A stretch of DNA of 13,190 nucleotides. Source: Alphaproteobacteria bacterium (GTDB taxonomy: Bacteria > Pseudomonadota > Alphaproteobacteria > GCA-2731375). The translations under genes and the position numbers were made by a program. The notes beneath the pieces were generated by a model. The model was not told the DNA's origin. It saw nothing but the letters and a program-made list of their open reading frames with translations, and did not search any database. Position 1 is the stretch's first letter, and every line of letters starts with the position of its first letter. This document shows, in pieces, positions 1 to 6,020 of this stretch. The stretch spans positions 1 to 13,190 of the forward strand of contig JASLMY010000136.1 in the NCBI GenBank assembly GCA_030746295.1, in the 5' to 3' direction.

Positions 1-106
1 AAACTCATTACAATCATCAACGCCAGACTCAGAGAGCAACGAGCAACAACACTCCAACAAGTGAGTTGATGACGATTTCCAAGCACTGTCTGTGTGCCGT
101 TCGTTT

Positions 107-120
107 TCACCGATCGGTGA
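107..120. repeat. 14-bp perfect palindrome, possible operator
   Basis: TCACCGATCGGTGA is a perfect palindrome. It lies in the gene-free left end (1-167), about 50 bp beyond the stop of the HEPN gene. The first ~100 bases are visibly AT-richer than the rest. I recognise no gene in 1-167. The palindrome could be a binding site for a gene outside the window, or chance. Confidence 0.3.
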
Positions 121-167
121 TGCCGCCGTACCGGATCTGGGTCTCGGCCGGAGGGGCCGCCCCCGGC

Positions 168-512
168 TCAGCACATCGCCGTCAACTCGGCTTCGACCAC
201 GGTTTGCAGGGGCGGCAGGGCGATCGCCACGGTGTCCCAGATGCGTCTCGGGGCGACGTCCTCGTCGTCGTGGCGATAGACGCTGCCGGCAAAGGCCATC
301 TCGAGCCAGGGGATCTCCGGATGCCGCGACTTCAGCGCATCGGAGAGGCGCTCGGAGGCTTCGGAGATGATCTCCAGGCACCGGGCGGCGGCATAGAGCC
401 GCATTGTATCGGCCTCGAAGGCTTCCGCGTCGTGCCCGTTCGTGAACGTGAATGCGAGATCGATCTGGCGCAAGATGTCGCGCAGCGCAGCCACCTCGGC
501 CTCAAAAGGCAT
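168..512 (-). CDS. HepT-like (DUF86) HEPN-domain protein, putative toxin half of a MntA/HepT pair
   Basis: This 114-residue all-helical protein matches the HepT/DUF86 family in length and layout. It has an N-terminal LRDIL helix and a conserved block near residues 66-93 with IPW, RHDDEDV and IWDTV. HepT proteins are HEPN RNases, normally silenced by AMPylation of the tyrosine in an R-X4-H-X-Y motif by the partner nucleotidyltransferase. Here His81 is kept but the tyrosine position is Asp83, and the distal Arg position is Gly76; Arg80 before the His matches the common RHxY variant. The start at 512 is chosen because GGGA lies about 8 nt upstream; an ATG at 521 is also in frame. It overlaps the upstream nucleotidyltransferase gene by 11 bp, so the two are probably translationally coupled. 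Family assignment is fairly sure; activity is doubtful. Confidence 0.8.
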   Translation of the reverse strand: MPFEAEVAALRDILRQIDLAFTFTNGHDAEAFEADTMRLYAAARCLEIISEASERLSDALKSRHPEIPWLEMAFAGSVYRHDDEDVAPRRIWDTVAIALPPLQTVVEAELTAMC

Positions 513-798
513 AGACCGCATCCCGCGCCGAGCCGGCCTGGCGGTGCGGCTTCAAGGCCTCCCGGTCGACCACCTCGACAACCTCGTCGAAAAGGCCGGA
601 GATGTAGCGCTTCAGGCCGACATAGTCGAAGACGGTGACGCCCGCCTCGGGCTCGAACTCGACCAAGATGTCGATCTCGCCGCCGGCAGGGTCGCCGCCG
701 CGCGCCGCCGAGCCGAAGAGCGCCGCGTGCCGTACGCCGCGGGCACGCAAGGCGGCTTCCTGGCCGCGCAGAGTCTCGATGATATGGGCGCGCCTCAT
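502..798 (-). CDS. MntA-like minimal nucleotidyltransferase, putative antitoxin half
   Basis: This 98-residue protein has the small nucleotidyltransferase fold of the MntA family, which AMPylates HepT in type VII toxin-antitoxin systems. The signature GS-X10-DXD is present as Gly29-Ser30, ten residues, then Glu41-Ile42-Asp43. The first metal-binding Asp is therefore replaced by Glu. A third acidic position is probably in the VVEVVD stretch near residues 72-77. The gene comes first in the pair and overlaps the HEPN gene, the normal order for this family. No strong Shine-Dalgarno sequence is visible before the ATG. Family assignment is confident from motif, size and context. Whether Asp-to-Glu lowers or abolishes AMP transfer cannot be told from sequence. 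Confidence 0.82.
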   Translation of the reverse strand: MRRAHIIETLRGQEAALRARGVRHAALFGSAARGGDPAGGEIDILVEFEPEAGVTVFDYVGLKRYISGLFDEVVEVVDREALKPHRQAGSARDAVYAF

Positions 799-989
799 GC
801 CCGCATTCTTACACTGTTTTCGAGATCGGCTAAACCGCTCTTTCCCCTGACTTGACCAGGCTTAGGGGACGATCTGTGGGTGGTTGGGACAGCGGAGCCG
901 GCGGCCCAGCGAATCGGCGTAAGTCGCGACAGCTCTATGACGAAGAAGCAGCTCTTCGATCGGGGAGCGAGGCGCCTACGCCGGTGGGC

Positions 990-1376
990 TCACGAGGGCT
1001 CCGTCATCACGGCCGTGGCGTGGCGCTTGACCTGCCAGTCCCAGATGGCGCCGGCGACCAGGCCCGCAAAACCGGCGACTTCCAACGCGCGGTCGTACGA
1101 GACCGCCATCGCCCAGAGCACCAGTGCCGTCCCGCAAGCGCCGACGATCAAGGGGCCGACAGCGCGGTGGCGGCGGTAGCCGAGAGCCAGGGCGCCCAAC
1201 GCGAGCAGGGCGAATAGCCCAATCGCCGCCGCCCAAGCGCCCTCGTGCAGGTCGAGGCCGACGCCAAGCGCCGACAGCGCGCCGACCACGCCGAGCGTGC
1301 CATAGCAGGCGAGGAGGGCCAGTAGCGTCGCCGCGCCCGCGAGCCAGGCCGGGCCACCGCTTTTGCTCCGAGGCAT
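990..1376 (-). CDS. Four-helix inner-membrane protein, MerC/MerT-like
   Basis: The 128-residue product has four predicted membrane helices at about 11-33, 48-67, 73-94 and 98-114, with a basic YRRHR loop between helices 2 and 3 and a WDWQVKRH end after helix 4. Size, helix number and that loop resemble MerC-type mercury transporters. The paired cysteines used for mercury transfer are not evident: only Cys24 and Cys81 are seen. It could equally be an unrelated small membrane protein, so I do not assign transport of any metal. GGAG about 6 nt before the ATG supports the start. It begins 25 bp after the radical SAM gene on the same strand and is probably its last operon partner. A 6-bp inverted repeat (941-958) lies downstream, without a U-run. 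Confidence 0.6.
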   Translation of the reverse strand: MPRSKSGGPAWLAGAATLLALLACYGTLGVVGALSALGVGLDLHEGAWAAAIGLFALLALGALALGYRRHRAVGPLIVGACGTALVLWAMAVSYDRALEVAGFAGLVAGAIWDWQVKRHATAVMTEPS

Positions 1377-1401
1377 CGTCGCTCCGCGCCCGCACCGTGC
1401 C

Positions 1402-2376
1402 TCAATCGGGGAGAGGGCCGTTCAGCCGGGGGCCCTGATCGGCGATGTGGCGGGTGCGGTGGTGGTAATCGTCCTGGCCGAGCGTCAGGCGGTGGTGTGC
1501 CGTATTGAAGACGCTGTAGGCGCCGCATTTCGAGCAGTCGACGTCGTTGCCATAGCAGCAGAAGGGGCGCTCGAAGTTGCCGCCCTCGCCCATGTAGAGC
1601 GGCAGCGTCGCCCGCATCATGCAGTGCTCACCGGCGGCGCCGGTGTATTCGAGGCAGCGGTCGGAGTACATCAACTCCAGTGCGCCGACGTTGGCCTTCA
1701 CGACCGAGGGGTACTTGCGCTTGACGGCGATGACGCGGTCGATGACGGCGTCGCGCTCGGCCAAGTCGTCCCAGCCGAGGCGGGTGTCGTCCTCCACCAC
1801 CGGCACGTAGAAGGTGAAGGCGACGCCGTTGATGGGCCAGTCCTTGACCTCCTCGACGAAGGCCTCGATGCCCGCCTCGTTCTGGCGCGTGATCGTCATC
1901 TGAACGATGACGGTGGTCTCGTCGTTCGGTTCGCGCTCGGCGATCGCGGCTTTGACCTTCTGGAAAACGCCTTCGCCGCGGATGCTGTCGCTGAGCGCTT
2001 CCGGGCCGTCGAGCGAGACCGTGACCAGGCCGCCCGGCAGCCTTGGGATGCCGTATGTGCCGTTGGTGACGATCGCCGGCAGCTCGAACAACTCGGCTGC
2101 CTGCATCACCATCTTCTTGCGGATCATCGGCTCGCCACCCATGAACAGCATCGAGCGGATGCCGTGCTTGTCGCGCAGCACGCGGAGCTGATGCAGCATG
2201 GTGGCGTCATCCATCTTGTCGCGCGGCCGGTTGGGGTTTGAGGCTCGGAAGACGAAGCAGTGCGAGCAGTCGAGGTTGCAGACGTTGGTGACGTTGACGA
2301 GCGCGGTCGGGAACTCTTGCTCGCCGAAATCGGTCGGCGGTCGGATCTCGGCCTCTCGTGCAGCGGTCTCGGGCAT
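1402..2376 (-). CDS. Radical SAM protein with C-terminal auxiliary cysteines, function unknown
   Basis: The 324-residue protein carries the radical SAM signature C-x3-C-x2-C (Cys33, Cys37, Cys40), followed by the GGEP SAM-binding motif at 80-83. The C-terminal part has Cys241, Cys252, Cys273, Cys274, Cys281 and Cys284 (the last two as CSKC). This looks like a SPASM- or HpnH-type region that could hold an additional Fe-S cluster. Radical SAM enzymes of this architecture modify peptides, lipids or cofactors; no substrate can be read here. The frame stays open upstream to 2643, but the ATG at 2376 is chosen because the upstream part is compositionally unlike protein, overlaps the methyltransferase gene and crosses a 20-bp operator. 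The four-helix membrane protein gene follows 25 bp downstream. The enzyme class is certain, the reaction unknown. Confidence 0.88.
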   Translation of the reverse strand: MPETAAREAEIRPPTDFGEQEFPTALVNVTNVCNLDCSHCFVFRASNPNRPRDKMDDATMLHQLRVLRDKHGIRSMLFMGGEPMIRKKMVMQAAELFELPAIVTNGTYGIPRLPGGLVTVSLDGPEALSDSIRGEGVFQKVKAAIAEREPNDETTVIVQMTITRQNEAGIEAFVEEVKDWPINGVAFTFYVPVVEDDTRLGWDDLAERDAVIDRVIAVKRKYPSVVKANVGALELMYSDRCLEYTGAAGEHCMMRATLPLYMGEGGNFERPFCCYGNDVDCSKCGAYSVFNTAHHRLTLGQDDYHHRTRHIADQGPRLNGPLPD

Positions 2377-2398
2377 GGCGGCCACTCGGTCAGTGATT

Positions 2399-2418
2399 AT
2401 TCTAACGTCCGTTAGAAT
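2399..2418. promoter_or_regulatory. 20-bp perfect palindromic operator (TetR-family type) in the radical SAM promoter
   Basis: ATTCTAACGTCCGTTAGAAT has two perfect 9-bp arms around a TC centre, 22 bp upstream of the radical SAM start. The CTAACG..CGTTAG form resembles TetR-family operators. On the minus strand TAGAAT, at the start-proximal end, could serve as a -10 hexamer with TTTAGG as -35 (15-bp spacing, short), which would put the operator inside the promoter as a repression site. No TetR-type regulator is encoded in the window. The palindrome is certain; the regulator class is inference. Confidence 0.65.
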
Positions 2419-2470
2419 GCCTAAACTCGGGCGACTAAGGAAGCTCTTTCCGGTTGGGGCGGGCCGGCAT

Positions 2471-3193
2471 TCAGTCGGCGCGTTTGCGCAATAGGTTGGC
2501 GCGAAAACCCATGTCGAGGACGAAGATACCGTCCTCGGCCCGCGCTTCGGCCTCGAAGCGGGCGCGAATCGCCGGCCCGTTGTCGGCGAAGGCCCGGGCG
2601 TTCTCGGGTCGCCGCCCGCCGACGGTGGCGACGAAGTCGTCATAGTCCTCGAAACGCCGGCTGCCGCCGTAGAAGCTCTCGGAGACCGCCTCGAAGCCGA
2701 GCTCGCCGGCGCGGCCCAGCTCGTCGTAAGCGCGGACCCGTACCGCCGTCTCGTCGTCGACCAGCCGCTCGACGTCGAAGTACGCGCCCGCGGCCAGCGG
2801 CTCGGTGACGTAGAGCAGGCCGCCGGGCCTGAGCACCCGGGCCGCCTCGGCCAGTGCCGCGCGCATCTTGTCGGGTGGTACGTGATGCAGGCTGGTGGCG
2901 AAGATCACCGCGTCCAGGACGCCGTCGGGGAAGGCCAGCGCCTCGGCCTTGCCGGTCAGAAACTCGGCCGCGTTGGCGCTCGCCTCGGCCGCCCGCCGGG
3001 CGGTATCGATCCGTTCCCGGTCCGGGTCGATGCCAATGACGCCGGCGCCGACGGTGGCGAGATAGCGGGCGAGCGCCCCTTCGCCGCAGCCGACATCGGC
3101 GATGCGCTTGCCGGCGGGGCTGAGCAACGCCTCGGCCATCGCCTCGTGCGTCGCCTCTTCGAGGGGGCCGGCCTCGGGCCGAAACGGGGACAT
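2471..3193 (-). CDS. Class I SAM-dependent methyltransferase (UbiE/Methyltransf_11 type)
   Basis: The 240-residue protein has the class I methyltransferase fold: motif I DVGCGEG at 33-39, an acidic motif II (GIDPDRER), ATSLHHVP in the motif IV region, and LRPGGLLYVTEP as the post-motif IV strand. This pattern is typical of small-molecule C- or O-methyltransferases; the acceptor is unknown. The ATG at 3193 is taken because the family alignment starts there; an in-frame ATG at 3250 would lie inside the preceding gene. It starts 10 bp after the EthD-like gene on the same strand, so the two are very probably co-transcribed. The radical SAM gene further on is separated by 94 bp containing its own operator, so read-through into it is uncertain. 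Confidence 0.85.
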   Translation of the reverse strand: MSPFRPEAGPLEEATHEAMAEALLSPAGKRIADVGCGEGALARYLATVGAGVIGIDPDRERIDTARRAAEASANAAEFLTGKAEALAFPDGVLDAVIFATSLHHVPPDKMRAALAEAARVLRPGGLLYVTEPLAAGAYFDVERLVDDETAVRVRAYDELGRAGELGFEAVSESFYGGSRRFEDYDDFVATVGGRRPENARAFADNGPAIRARFEAEARAEDGIFVLDMGFRANLLRKRAD

Positions 3194-3203
3194 GCTCTGT
3201 TTC

Positions 3204-3515
3204 TCAGGGCCAGACCTGCACGTAGGCGGCGCGCTCGCGATCCGAGACATCGCCGAAGTTGCGGTCGTACTCGGCGATCAGCTCGGCGAAATGCTCGGAC
3301 TTCTGGAATTCCTCGAAGGTGGCTTCGCTCTCGAACTCGTACATCGCCATGTATTGGTACGCGTCGTCACCCAGGATCTTACGGTAACGCCGGGCCGAGA
3401 CCGCACCTTTGTAGCGCAGGAGCTGCGGGCAATGCTCGTTCTCGTACCAGTGGTTGAAGGCCTCTTCGGCTTCGGCGGTGATCGTGGCGCGGACGGTCAA
3501 CAGGACGGCGGCCAT
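3204..3515 (-). CDS. EthD-like small dimeric alpha/beta-barrel protein
   Basis: The 103-residue product looks like a ferredoxin-fold dimeric alpha/beta-barrel protein of the EthD/DUF4286 kind. It has a beta strand (LLTVRATI), a helix with FNHWYENEHCP at 20-30, a strand with SARRYR, a strand with YMAMYEFES, and a C-terminal helix. HWYxxEHxP is the hallmark of the group, whose members include accessory proteins, cyclases and monooxygenase-like enzymes. The AAAGGAG Shine-Dalgarno sequence just before the ATG at 3515 is strong and decides the start over an in-frame ATG at 3578. The adjacent methyltransferase suggests a small-molecule tailoring or degradation role; this is inference. Confidence 0.75.
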   Translation of the reverse strand: MAAVLLTVRATITAEAEEAFNHWYENEHCPQLLRYKGAVSARRYRKILGDDAYQYMAMYEFESEATFEEFQKSEHFAELIAEYDRNFGDVSDRERAAYVQVWP

Positions 3516-3548
3516 GGTTGCGTCTCCTTTCGGCCTCGGGCTGGGGGA

Positions 3549-3578
3549 AGTATGAGCCGCGGTAGCGTCCGCCGGCAA
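3549..3578 (-). promoter_or_regulatory. Candidate sigma70-type promoter for the EthD-like/methyltransferase pair
   Basis: On the minus strand TTGCCG (3573-3578) and CATACT (3549-3554) are 18 bp apart, about 35 bp before the ATG at 3515. A perfect 7-bp inverted repeat with a 5-nt loop (CGCCGGC...GCCGGCG, 3570-3588) overlaps the -35 hexamer and could be an operator. A 9-bp palindrome TTAGTCTAA lies further upstream at 3611-3619. Each element is short, so support is modest. Confidence 0.35.
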
Positions 3579-3588
3579 GCGGCCGGCG
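3570..3588. repeat. 7-bp inverted repeat overlapping the candidate -35
   Basis: CGCCGGC, loop AAGCG, GCCGGCG is perfect. Its position on the candidate -35 of the EthD-like gene makes an operator more likely than a terminator; there is no T-run on either side. Confidence 0.4.
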
Positions 3589-3659
3589 ACCCGACGATCG
3601 GCGTGCGGCGTTAGTCTAATGTTACGGAGTGCTGCCTATACCCCGATCCGGCGAACGGT

Positions 3660-3689
3660 CAGCGTCGCGAAGGGGGGCAGCGTCGCGAA
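3660..3689. repeat. 12-bp direct repeat pair
   Basis: CAGCGTCGCGAA occurs at 3660-3671 and again at 3678-3689, 18 bp apart start to start. The pair sits immediately upstream of the truncated RND gene. It may mark a deletion or rearrangement scar, or be a tandem binding site. Nothing in the sequence decides between these. Confidence 0.55.
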
Positions 3690-3712
3690 ATGTTCGGAGG
3701 ACACCCTGAACC

Positions 3713-4051
3713 ATGTCGGTCATGCTGATCGGCTTGGCCAGCAAGAGCGCCATCCTGATCGTCGAATTCGCCAAGGTGCGCCGCGAGGAGGGCAGGTCCT
3801 TGGACGAGGCGGCGCTCTTGGCCGCGCGGCTGCGCTTTCGCGCCATGATGATGACCGCACTCTCCTTCATCCTGGGCGTCCTGCCGCTCGTCTTCGCGAC
3901 CGGCGCCGGGGCGGCGAGCCGGACCTCGATCGGCTTCGTCGTCTTCGGCGGCATGGTCGCCGCGACCGCGATCGGCGTCCTCTTCATCCCGGTGCTCTAC
4001 GTCGCCGTGCAACGCCTCCGCGACGGCTTAAGGTCGCTGATGCCGTCGTAG
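3713..4051 (+). pseudogene. C-terminal remnant of an RND (AcrB/HAE1) efflux pump
   Basis: The 112 residues align to the last ~110 residues of AcrB-type inner-membrane pumps, which are normally about 1,000-1,050 residues. [16 protein letters not shown] corresponds to transmembrane helix 11, [15 protein letters not shown] leads into the next conserved part, [13 protein letters not shown] is the conserved loop, and [19 protein letters not shown] is helix 12. Everything before helix 11 is missing: the proton-relay helix 4, the porter domains and the funnel. An in-frame stop (TGA, 3707-3709) directly precedes the ATG, and I see no pump sequence upstream in any frame. GGAGG at 3695-3699, about 13 nt before the ATG, is far for a ribosome site. 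A fragment of this size cannot pump alone. The family match is certain; expression is doubtful. Confidence 0.85.
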
Positions 4052-4076
4052 TCCACTTGGCGGCGAGGGGTGTCGG

Positions 4077-5039
4077 TCAGCTCTTGAAATCGTGCGCGGC
4101 CGGAAAGCCGTGAAGCGCCACCGGCGGTACCGTTGCGGCGAAGTCGCGGACCCGGCGCATCACGTCCGGCATGGGGCGCTCGCCAAGTGGGCAGAGTGCC
4201 ACACAGGCGATCTTGCAGATCCGGTTGTCGTTGCCGTCCATCGCCAGGTAGTCGTTCATGGTGTGGTCGACGCCGGCGCGGTCTGTCGGATAGCGTTCCT
4301 TGAAGCCGGCCTTCAGGGTCTCGAAGTCGGTGCCGCGCCGGCCCGCGTCGGCATAGCACCTGAGATGGCTGACGAGGCCGTCGCGGCTGATCGCGTCGGT
4401 CGGGCAGACGCGCCAGCAGATGTCGCAGGCGGGCGGGCAGGGATCGCCTTCGAGCAGGGGGTCGGCGGTCAGCGCCGCCGCCGTCAGTACGCCGCCCAGC
4501 CGAATTCGGGTGCCGTGCTTGGCACTGGCGACGAGGCCGTTCTTCGCCTTGCGTCCCAGCCCCGCCAGGACCGCGGCCCGCTTCATGCTGAAAAGGCCGT
4601 AGGCGGGCGAGGTGATGCTCTCGTCCCGATCCGCTCGCCTATCGTAGCGTGAGCCGATGTTGTAGCCCATCGGCACCGAGCGATGGCCCCGGTCCTCCAG
4701 CCAGCGGGCGAGGCCGAAGGTGATCTCGTTCAAGCGCCGGTTCAAGAAGACGTAGCCGAAGTTGCCCTGCACGCCCGTGGTCCGGCACGCCGTGGTGGTG
4801 GTATCGACGACGCCGTCCAGCAGGCGGACGGCGACCATCACGACGCTTCGGGTGGACGGCATCAGCTCTTGGGGCAGATGGCCGCTTTGCGGATAGACGC
4901 GGACGCGCTCAGGCTCGAAGGGTGGCGGCGCGTCCCAACGATCCACCGTCGCGACCGCGGCCTCGTCGGCGCCGAGCTCGAGGGCGAGCCGCTTCAGCTC
5001 AGCCGTCAGGTCGACGGACGCGGCCTCGGCGGTCGTCAT
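4077..5039 (-). CDS. QueG-like double [4Fe-4S] ferredoxin-type reductase
   Basis: The 320-residue protein belongs to the broad epoxyqueuosine-reductase-like (COG1600) group. The middle has the AVLAGLGRKAKNGLV and TRIRLGGVLT stretches typical of that group (about 156-186). Two cysteine clusters follow: C-x3-C-x2-C-x3-CP at 201-213, and Cys275-x3-Cys279-x3-Cys283-Pro, with Cys228 a likely extra ligand, consistent with two [4Fe-4S] clusters. The spacing differs slightly from the standard C-x2-C-x2-C-x3-CP, and I cannot confirm cobalamin binding, so it is probably a paralogue and not QueG itself. The gene starts 9 bp after the selenoprotein stop, with GAGG overlapping that stop as ribosome site: the two form an operon. 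A role as electron donor to the selenoprotein is inferred from adjacency only. Confidence 0.82.
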   Translation of the reverse strand: MTTAEAASVDLTAELKRLALELGADEAAVATVDRWDAPPPFEPERVRVYPQSGHLPQELMPSTRSVVMVAVRLLDGVVDTTTTACRTTGVQGNFGYVFLNRRLNEITFGLARWLEDRGHRSVPMGYNIGSRYDRRADRDESITSPAYGLFSMKRAAVLAGLGRKAKNGLVASAKHGTRIRLGGVLTAAALTADPLLEGDPCPPACDICWRVCPTDAISRDGLVSHLRCYADAGRRGTDFETLKAGFKERYPTDRAGVDHTMNDYLAMDGNDNRICKIACVALCPLGERPMPDVMRRVRDFAATVPPVALHGFPAAHDFKS

Positions 5040-5048
5040 GGCCCGGCC

Positions 5049-5921
5049 TCAATCGCCGCCCGTGGCCGCTTCCGCCAGCCGCCGGTCCTCCTCGGACTGG
5101 TAGCGCGGAGTTTCGTCGCGGGGGCTGCGCTGGTCGTCGCCCTCGGCGCTGGCGGCCTCGGCGCGCCAGTCGTCCTCGCCCCAGCCACAGCCGAGATCGA
5201 CGATCTCGCCCGGCGTGGTGATCGTCGGCCAGGCCTCGATGGCGCGGCGGACGATGTCGTGCTGGTCGGCGCTATCGGATGGCTTGCCCGTGGTATGGCC
5301 CAAGGGGTAGTCGACGAAGACGGCGCGCGGCGGCTTGCCGGCGGCGATGATGTCCCAGGCGCTGGCGATGCAAAGCGTCGGTATGCCGTTCGCTTCCAAA
5401 TGTCGGGCAACCAGACTCACGGTCTGGTGGCAGACCGGTCACAACGGCACCAGAAGCGCGAGGTCGACCGCTTGGCTTGCGAAGGCGGCCTCGACCGTCG
5501 GGATCAGCTCTTCCGTCACGCGGCGCTGCGAATAGATCCCGCCCATGCAGGAGAAGACCTCGTCCGCCAACTCGCCGATCGCAGCCTCGGCCTCGAGCTG
5601 GCGGAGCGAGCCCAGCGGAAAGACGCAGTTCGGGTCTCTGCGGGGGTCGGGCAGGTAGTGCTCGGTGATGTGGCTGAAGCGAAGCTCGGCTTCCGGTGTC
5701 GCCTTGGGGATCGCGCGGATCGAGGTGTCGTCCTTGTAGTAGTAGGCGACTTGGCCGGCGACGTAGGTGCCGGCCGTCGACAGCATGCCGAGCCGGGATT
5801 CGGAAAGCGGCTTGGCGAGTGGTTGCCAGGGCGGCTCGGTCTCGGCGTGGTACCAGTTGTAGGGCGGATAGCCGAGGCGGCTGTAGCGTTCGGTGATGCC
5901 CTTGATGTATTCGACGTGCAT
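5049..5921 (-). CDS. GrdB/PrdB-family selenoprotein, in-frame UGA = Sec161
   Basis: The product is 290 residues if the TGA at 5439-5441 is read as selenocysteine 161. Before it lie family features: LSTAG at 47-51, KDDTSIRAIP at 63-72, RFSH at 81-84, NCVFPLGSLRQL at 98-109 and AVDLALLVPL up to 160. After it the same frame continues U-P-V-C-H-Q-T-V (161-168), then LVARHLEANGIPTLCI, which is also family sequence. This is the selenoprotein B family of glycine/betaine/sarcosine and D-proline reductases, where the Sec-x2-Cys pair (U161, C164) is the redox centre. No grdA, grdC/D, grdE or prdA partner is in the window. The start at 5921 follows the family N-terminus. It is first in an operon with the QueG-like gene. 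A SECIS-like hairpin follows the UGA. The substrate is unknown. Confidence 0.88.
5410..5428 (-). promoter_or_regulatory. Candidate bacterial SECIS hairpin
   Basis: In the mRNA, stem ACCAGAC / GUCUGGU (7 bp, perfect) encloses loop CGUGA. The loop starts 18 nt after the UGA and has G at its second position, matching the general bacterial SECIS description (apical loop roughly 16-37 nt after the UGA, G among the first two loop bases). A competing hairpin, CGGUCUG / CAGACCG with loop CCAC (5420-5437), shares the CAGAC strand and sits too close to the UGA to be the usual SECIS. Confidence 0.7.
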
Positions 5922-5955
5922 GCCAGGTGCTTCCCTATCCGCGGAGGAGGGATCC

Positions 5956-5984
5956 ATTAGGCCAGAGGGACAAGGGCGAGGCAA
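5956..5984 (-). promoter_or_regulatory. Candidate promoter of the selenoprotein operon
   Basis: On the minus strand TTGCCT (5979-5984) and CCTAAT (5956-5961) are separated by 17 bp and lie 35-63 bp upstream of the start at 5921. The match to the sigma70 consensus is fair, and position and spacing are good. Confidence 0.4.
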
Positions 5985-5985
5985 G

Positions 5986-6020
5986 CAAGCGCGATTGAGC
6001 CGGCGCCGACAATCTGCTTG
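5986..6020. repeat. Inverted repeat in the divergent selenoprotein/nitrile hydratase intergenic region
   Basis: Arm CAAGC-GC-GATTG (5986-5997) pairs with CAATC-T-GCTTG (6010-6020): 10 bp with one small internal loop. The 12-nt centre contains the 8-bp palindrome CGGCGCCG. It lies just upstream of the candidate selenoprotein -35 and 35 bp before nthA, where a shared operator or activator site is expected. Confidence 0.5.

Noticed and set aside
941..958. CGAAGA/TCTTCG inverted repeat as the terminator of the radical SAM/membrane protein unit
   Set aside because: The stem is only 6 bp and no U-run follows on the minus strand; kept as a note only.
2377..2643. Longer radical SAM protein using the upstream open frame
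   Set aside because: The extension overlaps the methyltransferase gene and crosses the 20-bp operator, and its composition (Ser/Pro/Arg-rich) looks like an antisense artefact of GC-rich DNA.
4077..5039. Calling the Fe-S protein QueG (epoxyqueuosine reductase)
   Set aside because: The first cysteine cluster has non-standard spacing, cobalamin-binding features could not be confirmed, and the context is a selenoprotein operon, so a paralogue is more likely.
5049..5921. Reading the TGA at 5439-5441 as a nonsense mutation (pseudogene) or as two separate genes
   Set aside because: Family sequence continues in the same frame on both sides, the codon falls on the expected Sec/Cys position, a SECIS-like hairpin follows, and the tightly coupled downstream gene is intact.
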